DNA from: Roseovarius litoreus
GTDB taxonomy: Bacteria > Pseudomonadota > Alphaproteobacteria > Rhodobacterales > Rhodobacteraceae
Length of the DNA stretch: 64,000 bases
Direction: 5' to 3'
NCBI RefSeq assembly: GCF_900142765.1
Contig: NZ_FRCB01000010.1
Location: 54,014-118,013 of the forward strand
Shown in pieces: positions 57,450 through 64,000 of this stretch. The stretch's first letter is position 1; each line of letters starts with the position of its first letter. The notes beneath the pieces were generated by a model, which was not told the DNA's origin, ran no database searches, and was given only the letters and a program-made list of their open reading frames with translations. A program made the translations under genes and the position numbers.

Positions 57450-57893
57450 TTATTCCATGCCGACAGCGGCCCGCGCGATCCCGTCCAGAAGCGCCTGAAC
57501 CTTCTGCATCTCACCTTCGGGGAAGGCGCGGTAGCCGACCATGACCTTGCCCGGATCATTGGCCATTTCGGCCACGAAGATATCATAGGGGCAATAGGCG
57601 ATGTTCATCGGATTGGCCTCCATCACCTCGCGCGACACGGTGGCCGAGCAAAAGCTGTAGGCGTCGGCTTCGACGAACAACTCCACGTCCGAGCCGACAT
57701 CCTGCCGGGTTCGAGCCAGCATTTCGCCGACATGGCTGACATGGTCGATCACAAGCCCTTCGTTCAGGATGGCGGTCTCAAGACCAAAGGCCACATCCTC
57801 GAAGGATTGATCGGTGGTGTAGGTCACGATGTCCTGTGCGCTCGCGGTGTGCGCGGCAAGGATGAGGGCGGCGGCGAGAGTCGAGCGTTTCAT
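57450..57893 (-). CDS. DUF302-family secreted protein
   Basis: A 147-residue protein with a signal peptide (1-19, ending ASA) and a DUF302 domain: TYTTDQSFEDVAFGLETAILNEGLVIDHVSHVGEMLARTRQDVG and CSATVSREVMEANPMNIAYCPYDIFVAEMANDPGKVMVGYR. The DUF302 fold is small and of unknown function; members are often linked to copper, sulfur or stress loci. A perfect FNR box lies 83-96 bases before the start, so expression should rise at low oxygen. Two cysteines may bind a ligand or pair. Confidence 0.85.
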   Translation of the reverse strand: MKRSTLAAALILAAHTASAQDIVTYTTDQSFEDVAFGLETAILNEGLVIDHVSHVGEMLARTRQDVGSDVELFVEADAYSFCSATVSREVMEANPMNIAYCPYDIFVAEMANDPGKVMVGYRAFPEGEMQKVQALLDGIARAAVGME

Positions 57894-58207
57894 GGCGGCG
57901 TCCTTTTGTTGTCGTTTGCAAGCGCGCGGCTTGTCATTCCGCCGCTCATCTTAGGGCAGGACCCTGCCTTGCCCGTTGATTCAAATCAACAGATGGCTGT
58001 TCCGGCGTCTTTACTGCCGCACGGCTTTCCGAGGCTGCGCTTGCATAGCCCCTTCGGACACTGCATAAAAACCATGATTTTCCTTTCATTGCCCCGTTTT
58101 CACGAGTGGTTCTGCAAAGGGTGATACATGGGCGGGCGGTCTGTGGCGCAAGCGCGAAAACGCGTCGGCCTGACATAACGATCGGGGTAAGGGGAGACTT
58201 GGGTTTC
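57894..58207. other. Divergent promoter region with FNR box
   Basis: About 310 bases between the DUF302 gene and gmd. It holds the FNR box at 57976-57989 and an AT-richer stretch (CATAAAAACCATGATTTTCC) near 58063-58082. No gene is recognised; an open frame leading into gmd from 58106 is not supported. Confidence 0.5.
57976..57989. promoter_or_regulatory. FNR box upstream of DUF302 gene
   Basis: TTGATTCAAATCAA is a perfect FNR consensus (TTGAT-N4-ATCAA), with one more complementary base on each side. Its centre is about 90 bases before the DUF302 start and about 225 before gmd, so the DUF302 gene is the likelier target. Confidence 0.85.
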
Positions 58208-59329
58208 ATGACCAAACGGGCGCTGATTACGGGAATTACGGGGCAGGACGGGTCGTATCTGGCGGAGTTCCTGCTGGCGAAGGGCTATGAGGTGCACGGG
58301 ATCAAGCGGCGGGCGTCGTCGTTCAACACGCAGCGCATCGACGCGATCTATCAGGACCCGCACGAGCCGAACCCGCAGATGATGCTGCATTACGGCGATC
58401 TGACCGACACATCGAACCTGACGCGGATCCTGCGCGCGGTGGAACCGGACGAGGTCTATAACCTTGGGGCGCAATCCCATGTGGCGGTCAGTTTCGAGGC
58501 GCCGGAATACACCGCGGATGTGGATGCGATCGGCACGCTGAGAATGCTGGAGGCGATCCGCTTTCTGGGGCTCGAGACGAAGACCCGGTTCTATCAGGCC
58601 TCGACCTCGGAGCTCTATGGCAAGGTGGCCGAAACCCCGCAACGCGAGACGACGCCGTTTCATCCGCGCAGCCCCTATGCGGTGGCCAAGCTCTATGCCT
58701 ATTGGATCACGGTCAATTACCGCGAGGCTTATGGGCTTTATGCCTGCAACGGGATCCTGTTCAACCACGAGAGCCCGCGCCGAGGCGAGACCTTCGTGAC
58801 CCGCAAGATCACCCGGGGTCTGGCCAATATCGCGCAGGGGCTGGAGCAGTGCCTTTACATGGGCAATATCGATGCGCTGCGCGACTGGGGCCATGCCAAG
58901 GATTACGTGCGGATGCAGTGGATGATGCTGCAGCAGGACGAGCCCGAGGATTTCGTTATCGCCACGGGCAAGCAATATTCGGTGCGCGAGTTCATCCGCT
59001 GGTCGGCCGAGGATCTGGGCCTGACGGTAGAGTTTTCCGGCGAGGGCGTTGAGGAGATCGCAACAGTGACCGCAGTCGAGGGCGACCGCGCGCCGTCGGT
59101 CAAACCCGGCGATGTCATCATGCGGATCGACCCCAAGTATTTCCGCCCCGCCGAGGTGGAGACCCTGCTGGGCGATCCGAGCCGGGCCAAGGCCAAGCTT
59201 GGCTGGGAGCCCGAGATCACCGCGCGCGAGATGTGCGCCGAGATGGTGGCCGAGGATCTGGCCACGGCCCGGCGGCACGCCTTCCTCAAGGCGAACGGCT
59301 ATGACCTGCCGGTGAGCCTGGAAAACTGA
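58208..59329 (+). CDS. gmd: GDP-mannose 4,6-dehydratase
   Basis: A 373-residue extended SDR. The NADP site is [27 protein letters not shown] at the start, the catalytic triad lies in ASTSELYGK (Thr/Ser-Glu) and [10 protein letters not shown] (Tyr-Lys), with [16 protein letters not shown] between. It makes GDP-4-keto-6-deoxymannose, the first step to GDP-L-fucose. The ATG at 58208 opens the domain. It is 16 bp before fcl, one operon. Confidence 0.97.
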   Translation: MTKRALITGITGQDGSYLAEFLLAKGYEVHGIKRRASSFNTQRIDAIYQDPHEPNPQMMLHYGDLTDTSNLTRILRAVEPDEVYNLGAQSHVAVSFEAPEYTADVDAIGTLRMLEAIRFLGLETKTRFYQASTSELYGKVAETPQRETTPFHPRSPYAVAKLYAYWITVNYREAYGLYACNGILFNHESPRRGETFVTRKITRGLANIAQGLEQCLYMGNIDALRDWGHAKDYVRMQWMMLQQDEPEDFVIATGKQYSVREFIRWSAEDLGLTVEFSGEGVEEIATVTAVEGDRAPSVKPGDVIMRIDPKYFRPAEVETLLGDPSRAKAKLGWEPEITAREMCAEMVAEDLATARRHAFLKANGYDLPVSLEN

Positions 59330-59345
59330 AGCGCGGGGGTATGGC

Positions 59346-60320
59346 ATGAAATATTACGTCGCAGGCCACCGCGGCATGGTGGGCGGCGCGATCCTGCGCC
59401 GGCTGAAAGCGCGGGCGGCGCAGGGTGAGGCGCTCGAGATCGTGACCCGCACCCATGCCGAGCTTGACCTGACCGATCAGGCGGCGGTGCGGGCCTTCAT
59501 GCAGGCGGAACGGCCCGATGTGGTGATCCTTGCGGCGGCAAAGGTGGGCGGCATCCATGCCAACAACACCTATCCGGCCGAGTTCATCCATGACAACCTG
59601 ATGATCGAATGCAATGTGATCCATCAGGCCCATGCGGCTGGGGTCAAGCGGCTGTTGCAGCTTGGGTCGTCCTGTATCTATCCGCGAGAGGCCGCGCAGC
59701 CGATGGCCGAAGCGGCGCTTCTGACCGGTCCGCTGGAGCCGACGAACGAGCCTTATGCCATCGCCAAGATCGCCGGGATCAAGCTGTGCGAAAGCTACAA
59801 CCGGCAATATGGCGTGGATTATCGCAGCGTGATGCCGACCAATCTGTATGGTCCCGGCGACAATTTTCATCCCGAGAACTCGCATGTGCTGCCAGCGCTG
59901 ATGCGCCGCTTCCACGAGGCGGCCCAAGAGGGGCGCGACGAGGTGGTGATCTGGGGGACGGGCGCACCGCGCCGAGAATTCCTGCATGTGGACGACATGG
60001 CCGAGGCATCGCTCTTCGTGCTCGATCTGGATCAGGCGATCTATCAGGCGAATACCGAGCCGATGCTCAGTCATATCAACGTGGGCTGCGGCGAGGATGT
60101 CAGCATCCGGGAACTGGCCGGCATGATCGCCGGGGTGACGGGCTTTGACGGGCGGATCAGTTGCGATGCGTCAAAGCCCGACGGCACGCCGCGCAAGCTG
60201 ATGGATGTCAGCCGTTTGTCGGACATGGGCTGGCGGGCGCAGATCCCGCTGGAGCGGGGGCTGGAGGAGACATACCGGTGGTTTCTGGACAGCCAGGATG
60301 CCGGGGATCTGCGGACCTGA
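59346..60320 (+). CDS. fcl: GDP-L-fucose synthase
   Basis: A 324-residue epimerase/reductase (EC 1.1.1.271). It begins [17 protein letters not shown], has the Ser-Cys site [15 protein letters not shown] near residue 108 and [20 protein letters not shown] with the Tyr-Lys pair near 138. It completes GDP-L-fucose from the Gmd product. With gmd it feeds the fucosyltransferase-like protein upstream. The mannose-side genes (manC, manB) are not in the window. Confidence 0.97.
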   Translation: MKYYVAGHRGMVGGAILRRLKARAAQGEALEIVTRTHAELDLTDQAAVRAFMQAERPDVVILAAAKVGGIHANNTYPAEFIHDNLMIECNVIHQAHAAGVKRLLQLGSSCIYPREAAQPMAEAALLTGPLEPTNEPYAIAKIAGIKLCESYNRQYGVDYRSVMPTNLYGPGDNFHPENSHVLPALMRRFHEAAQEGRDEVVIWGTGAPRREFLHVDDMAEASLFVLDLDQAIYQANTEPMLSHINVGCGEDVSIRELAGMIAGVTGFDGRISCDASKPDGTPRKLMDVSRLSDMGWRAQIPLERGLEETYRWFLDSQDAGDLRT

Positions 60321-60436
60321 TTTCTGCATACCCAAGTATTCTCTATTTCCGGTTGTGAACCTGTCAAATAAGGCGCATTTTCCCGCCAAATTATGCCCTT
60401 GATCGGGGCGCAGTCTTTTGACGGAGTGTCGGTGAA

Positions 60437-61930
60437 ATGAGTTTTGCGATGAACGCCCTGCAGATCGTGGCTCTGCTGTTCGTTCTTGTCCTTGGTGTGC
60501 TGGTGGCCTTGGCGCTGGCCTTCTACATTCTGGACCGCACACAGACCGGAGACGCCATCCGCCGGAATTATCCGGTGATCGGGCGGTTCAGGGGGCTCTT
60601 CACCAAGCTGGGCGAATTCTTCCGTCAGTACTTCTTTGCGATGGACCGCGAGGAGATGCCGTTCAACCGGGCGCAGCGCGATTGGGTCTATCACGCCGGC
60701 AAGGGCAAGGGGAACACGGTCGCCTTCGGATCGACCCGCAACCTGTCGATCGCGGGCACTCCGATTTTCGTCAATGCCTGTTTCCCGCCGCTGGACGATC
60801 AGTTTGCCGCCACCGCCCCGATGGAGATCGGACCGACCGCCGCGGTGCCCTACAGGGCGAAGTCGATCTTCAACATCTCGGGCATGAGCTATGGCGCGAT
60901 CTCGCGTCCGGCGGTCGAGGCGCTGAGCCGGGGGGCGGCCAAGGCGGGCATCTGGCTGAACACCGGCGAGGGCGGGCTGTCGCCGTTTCACCTCAAGGGC
61001 GGGTGTGATCTTGTCTATCAGATCGGCACGGCGAAATATGGCGTGCGCGATGCGCATGGCAATCTGGACGATGAAAAGCTGCGCGAGGTCGGTGCCAACC
61101 CGCATGTGAAGATGTTCGAGCTGAAGCTGGCGCAGGGCGCCAAGCCCGGCAAGGGCGGGATCCTGCCCGCTGAAAAGATCAATGCCGAGATCGCCGCGAT
61201 CCGGGGAATTCCCGAAGGACAGGACAGTGTGTCGCCCAACCGCCACCGCGAGATCGGCGGGTTCGGCGATCTGTTGGATGTTGTGGACCATATCCGCAAG
61301 GTCACGGGCAAGCCGTGCGGTTTCAAGACGGTGATCGGCTCGTCCGACGCATGGATCGAGATGTTCGAGCTGATCCTCGAGCGCGGGCCTGACAGCGCAC
61401 CGGATTTCATTGCGATCGATGGCGGCGAGGGCGGCACGGGGGCCGCGCCGATGCCGCTGATCGACCTTGTGGGGATGCCGATCCGCGAGGCGTTGCCCCG
61501 GATCGTGGATCTGCGCGACCGGCATGGTCTCAAGGATCGGATCCGCATCATCGCCAGTGGCAAGCTGGTCAACCCGTCTGATGTGGCATGGGCGATTTGC
61601 GCGGGCGCGGATTTCGTCACCTCGGCGCGGGGGTTCATGTTCTCGCTTGGCTGCATTCAGGCGCTCAAATGCAATCGGAACACCTGTCCGACAGGTATCA
61701 CCACCCATGATCCGCGCTTGCAGGCGGGGCTGGTGGTGGAGGACAAATACCTCAAGGTGGCCAATTACGCGAAGTCCGTCATCAATGAGGTCGAGACCAT
61801 CGCCCATTCCGTCGGAGTGGCCGAGCCGCGCCTGATGCGGCGGCGTCATGTCAGGATCGTTCAGGCCGACGGCACCTCGATCCCGTTCAACAAGATAAGG
61901 CCAAGTTACAATCCGCCCACGCCCTCGTGA
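60437..61930 (+). CDS. Membrane-anchored glutamate-synthase-like FMN protein
   Basis: A 497-residue protein. One membrane helix (about residues 7-30) is followed by the FMN-binding central domain of glutamate synthase: IFNISGMSYGAISRPAVEALSRGAAKAGIWLNTGEGG, FIAIDGGEGGTGAAP, IRIIASGKLVNPSDVAWAICAGADFVTSARGFMFSLGCIQALKCNRNTCPTGIT, which contains the 3Fe-4S cysteines. There is no glutaminase domain, so it is not a full GOGAT. Such stand-alone forms are of uncertain function; some are linked to glutamate or methylamine metabolism. It starts 117 bp after fcl and is not clearly part of that operon. Confidence 0.85.
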   Translation: MSFAMNALQIVALLFVLVLGVLVALALAFYILDRTQTGDAIRRNYPVIGRFRGLFTKLGEFFRQYFFAMDREEMPFNRAQRDWVYHAGKGKGNTVAFGSTRNLSIAGTPIFVNACFPPLDDQFAATAPMEIGPTAAVPYRAKSIFNISGMSYGAISRPAVEALSRGAAKAGIWLNTGEGGLSPFHLKGGCDLVYQIGTAKYGVRDAHGNLDDEKLREVGANPHVKMFELKLAQGAKPGKGGILPAEKINAEIAAIRGIPEGQDSVSPNRHREIGGFGDLLDVVDHIRKVTGKPCGFKTVIGSSDAWIEMFELILERGPDSAPDFIAIDGGEGGTGAAPMPLIDLVGMPIREALPRIVDLRDRHGLKDRIRIIASGKLVNPSDVAWAICAGADFVTSARGFMFSLGCIQALKCNRNTCPTGITTHDPRLQAGLVVEDKYLKVANYAKSVINEVETIAHSVGVAEPRLMRRRHVRIVQADGTSIPFNKIRPSYNPPTPS

Positions 61931-62000
61931 GCACGGCGACGGGTGATCTTCGGTTATTCTGATTTATATATGGTATCAAACGCGATCTCAGGAGAGTATC

Positions 62001-62909
62001 ATGGCCCACCGCTGGAAAAACGATCTGACTGACAATGACGTGACGCCGGAACATGTTTTCCTGAACCGGCGGCAGCTTCTGGCGGGCGCTGCGGCGGGCG
62101 TGGCGCTGGCGGGGATCGGGACCGGTGGTCAGGCGAGGGCCGAGACGCTGGAGCCCAACAGCTGGGACGATATCACCACCTACAACAATTTCTACGAGTT
62201 CGGCACCGGCAAGGATGATCCGGTCAAATATGCCGGTCGGCTGACGACCTCACCCTGGAGCGTCACCATCGACGGTCTGGTGGATCGACCGGGGGCTTAT
62301 CCTTTCCAACAGATCATGGAGAAGATGACCATCGAAGAGCGTATCTATCGCTTCCGCTGCGTCGAGGCGTGGTCGATGGTGGTGCCGTGGAACGGGTTCG
62401 AGCTTGCCGATCTGCTGGAGCTGGCAGGTGTGCAGTCGCGCGCGAAATACGTGGCCTTCGAGACGGTCTTGCGCCGGGACGAGATGCCGGGCACGCGCTT
62501 TCCGGTGCTGGACTGGCCCTATGTCGAGGGTCTTCGCATGGATGAGGCGATGCATCCGCTGACGATGATGGCGACAGGCATTTACGGTCGCGACATCCCC
62601 AACCAGAACGGCGCGCCGCTTCGCCTTGTGGTGCCTTGGAAATACGGGTTCAAATCCATCAAGTCGGTTGTGCGCATCACCCTGATGGAAGAAGAGCCGC
62701 CAACCAGCTGGAACAAGGCCAACCCGCGCGAATACGGCTTTTACAGCAACGTGAATCCGAATGTGGATCATCCGCGCTGGTCTCAGGCGACGGAGCGCCG
62801 GATCGGAGGCGGGCTGTTCGCGCCCAAGATCGAGACTTTGATGTTCAATGGTTACGAGGAAGAGGTGTCCGGGATGTATGACGGTATGGATTTGACCAAG
62901 TTCATCTGA
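62001..62909 (+). CDS. msrP: Protein-methionine-sulfoxide reductase catalytic subunit MsrP
   Basis: A 302-residue molybdopterin enzyme of the SUOX family. The Tat signal is FLNRRQLLAGAAAGVALAG (residues about 21-40, cut after ARA). The molybdenum ligand is the Cys in YRFRCVEAWSMVVPWNGF near residue 120. It reduces oxidised methionines in periplasmic proteins, with electrons from MsrQ. It overlaps msrQ by one base (TGATG). A likely start is the ATG at 62001, preceded by AGGAGAG. Confidence 0.96.
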   Translation: MAHRWKNDLTDNDVTPEHVFLNRRQLLAGAAAGVALAGIGTGGQARAETLEPNSWDDITTYNNFYEFGTGKDDPVKYAGRLTTSPWSVTIDGLVDRPGAYPFQQIMEKMTIEERIYRFRCVEAWSMVVPWNGFELADLLELAGVQSRAKYVAFETVLRRDEMPGTRFPVLDWPYVEGLRMDEAMHPLTMMATGIYGRDIPNQNGAPLRLVVPWKYGFKSIKSVVRITLMEEEPPTSWNKANPREYGFYSNVNPNVDHPRWSQATERRIGGGLFAPKIETLMFNGYEEEVSGMYDGMDLTKFI

Positions 62910-63511
62910 TGATCGTCGATCGGATCAATGCGCTGGCCCGGCGTGTCCCCACATGGGCAATATATATACTGTATGCGCTGCCTGCGCCCGTGCTGTTCTA
63001 CATGGGGGCGACAGGCGGGCTTGGCGCCGAGCCGATCAAGGCGCTGGAGCGTGAATTGGGCGAGATCGCGCTGCAGCTGCTGATCATCGGATTGTGCATC
63101 ACGCCGCTGCGCCGGTATCTCGGGGTGAACCTGATCAGGTTTCGCCGGGCATTCGGGCTGCTGGCCTTTTTCTATGTCACGCTGCATCTGCTGGTCTGGC
63201 TGGTTCTGGACGTGCAGGTGCTCTCGCAGATCTGGGCCGACATCGTGAAGCGCCCCTATGTCACGATCGGCATGGCGGCGTTCTTGCTGATGATCCCCTT
63301 GGCCGCGACCTCGAACAATCGCGCGGTACGCTGGCTGGGGCCGCGCTGGCGGCTGCTGCACCGGCTGACATATGGTGTGGCGATCCTGGGGGCGGTGCAT
63401 TTCATCTGGCTGTCCAAGGGATTCCAGTTCGAGCCGATGGCTTATCTGGCGGTGATCCTTGCGCTCTTGGCGCTGCGTTTTCCAAAGCGCACCGTCGCAA
63501 TGGGGCGTTGA
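62909..63511 (+). CDS. msrQ: MsrQ haem-binding membrane subunit
   Basis: A 200-residue inner-membrane protein of the ferric-reductase-like (YedZ) family with about six helices. Haem-ligand histidines are in VTLHLLVWLVLD, RLLHRLTYG and AVHFIWLSKG. It passes electrons from the quinol pool or a flavin to MsrP. The start overlaps the msrP stop, which shows they are coupled. It is complete. After it comes a 490-base region without genes. Confidence 0.95.
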   Translation: MIVDRINALARRVPTWAIYILYALPAPVLFYMGATGGLGAEPIKALERELGEIALQLLIIGLCITPLRRYLGVNLIRFRRAFGLLAFFYVTLHLLVWLVLDVQVLSQIWADIVKRPYVTIGMAAFLLMIPLAATSNNRAVRWLGPRWRLLHRLTYGVAILGAVHFIWLSKGFQFEPMAYLAVILALLALRFPKRTVAMGR

Positions 63512-63746
63512 GACCGGAGTCGTCGTCGAGTTGCGGTGCAAAGAGGCGGAAATGAAGGGCCTGTGCCGAATATATGGGCATTCGAGGAGTCGCGTTCTTG
63601 CTGGATTTCGCGGATCAGGCCGCCAAATCGGGCGATTTCGGCGTCTCTCGGTCGGCAGACCCTGCCCGTGACCGAGTCGTGAAGGCCGATTCCATACCCG
63701 AGTCGGGCCCCGCGAGAGCGATTTCAGGGCGTGATTTGGCGGGGCT

Positions 63747-63767
63747 TGGGGATAAGCTTGTGGATAA
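63747..63767 (-). promoter_or_regulatory. Pair of DnaA-box-like sites
   Basis: TGTGGATAA at 63759-63767 is a perfect DnaA box (TTATCCACA on the minus strand). TGGGGATAA at 63747-63755 differs at one base. They are direct repeats 12 bp apart. Confidence 0.55.
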
Positions 63768-63914
63768 CGCAACATGTAGACCGAGGGCGCCCGACGGCCC
63801 CGCAAGATAATTGCGCAAGAGGCGGTCCAGGCAGTCATCCTGTTTCCCAACCCGATGATTTTTCTTCAAAAATCGCCTTCATGAAAAAAAGATGACGTTT
63901 CCCGAAAAAAGGGG

Positions 63915-63943
63915 TTGCAGGGTTTGGTTGTTGGACGTAAATA
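63915..63943 (+). promoter_or_regulatory. Strong sigma-70-type promoter, possibly of an rRNA operon
   Basis: TTGCAG (63915-63920), a 17-base spacer and TAAATA (63938-63943) form a near-ideal housekeeping promoter with an A/T-rich stretch upstream. No start codon with ribosome site is visible in the 57 bases after it, which fits a stable-RNA leader. The identity of the transcript is inferred. Confidence 0.5.
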
Positions 63944-64000
63944 CGCCTTCACCAGCGGCGCTGAGGCGGTGCTGGGCAGCTGGACGGTCTGACGGGGCGG

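Larger units (their letters stand above)
63512..64000. other. Region after msrQ leading off the window edge
   Basis: About 490 bases without a convincing gene. It holds two DnaA-box-like sites (63747-63767), an AT-rich stretch with a small hairpin GATTTTT-CTTC-AAAAATC (63857-63874), and a strong promoter at 63915-63943. The arrangement suggests the front of a highly expressed transcript, such as an rRNA operon, that starts near 63950 and runs out of the window. Confidence 0.45.

Overview
The window looks like a chromosomal segment of a marine alphaproteobacterium of the Rhodobacterales (Roseobacter group). I infer this from the GC-rich coding sequence, an exosortase D (XrtD-EpsI fusion) next to a VPLPA-CTERM-type substrate, a monomeric NADP isocitrate dehydrogenase, the cell-cycle methylase CcrM, a 41-residue ribosomal protein L36, and a sulfopropanediol (DHPS) catabolic cluster typical of that group. 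No CRISPR array, insertion sequence or prophage was seen.

Layout. (1) 1-9.4 kb: end of a surface-polysaccharide region, with a serine-acetyltransferase-like enzyme, a Tat-exported unknown, two coupled unknown genes, a WecG-family glycosyltransferase, a 115-bp palindromic intergenic element, two glycosyltransferases in clearly AT-richer DNA, then XrtD and a VPLPA-type substrate. (2) 9.9-15.5 kb: monomeric icd, and the divergent katG/oxyR peroxide-defence pair. (3) 15.5-23.1 kb: a LacI-family regulator divergent from an operon of a small membrane protein, a TRAP transporter (binding protein, small and large permease) and three dehydrogenases that match hpsN, hpsO and hpsP; two near-identical LacI-type palindromes sit in the shared promoter. 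(4) 23.1-32.3 kb: a membrane-anchored winged-helix regulator with a small secreted partner, rnhB-ccrM with clustered GANTC sites, alkB-type monooxygenase, mutY, a DciA-like DUF721 protein, a DsbA-like thiol oxidoreductase and a CaiB-type CoA transferase. (5) 32.4-44 kb: an FNR-box ferredoxin, lpxK and waaA (lipid A/Kdo), glutamine amidotransferase, D-amino-acid dehydrogenase-like gene, a LysR regulator divergent from a sterol-desaturase-family hydroxylase, rpmJ, tRNA-Val(GAC), an N-formylglutamate amidohydrolase-like gene, dinB, pyrF and an unknown. (6) 44.1-60.3 kb: clpB with a heat-shock promoter, then a glycan cluster: an FkbM methyltransferase, a methyltransferase-glycosyltransferase fusion, two GT2-type proteins, a glycosyltransferase-hydrolase fusion, a fucosyltransferase-like TPR protein, a sulfotransferase, and gmd-fcl for GDP-L-fucose, interrupted by two small secreted proteins (fasciclin, DUF302). 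(7) 60.4-64 kb: a membrane-anchored glutamate-synthase-like flavoprotein, msrPQ, and a strong promoter with DnaA-box-like sites at the right edge that may lead into an rRNA operon beyond the window.

How parts work together. The left polysaccharide genes and XrtD fit the known link between exosortases and exopolysaccharide loci. The hps genes would import DHPS and oxidise it to sulfolactate; the sulfolyase step is not in the window. gmd and fcl would supply GDP-fucose to the HIRRGD-motif protein at 53.6-55.6 kb, with a sulfotransferase next to it, suggesting a fucosylated and perhaps sulfated surface glycan. All functional calls come from reading motifs and context; no searches were run.
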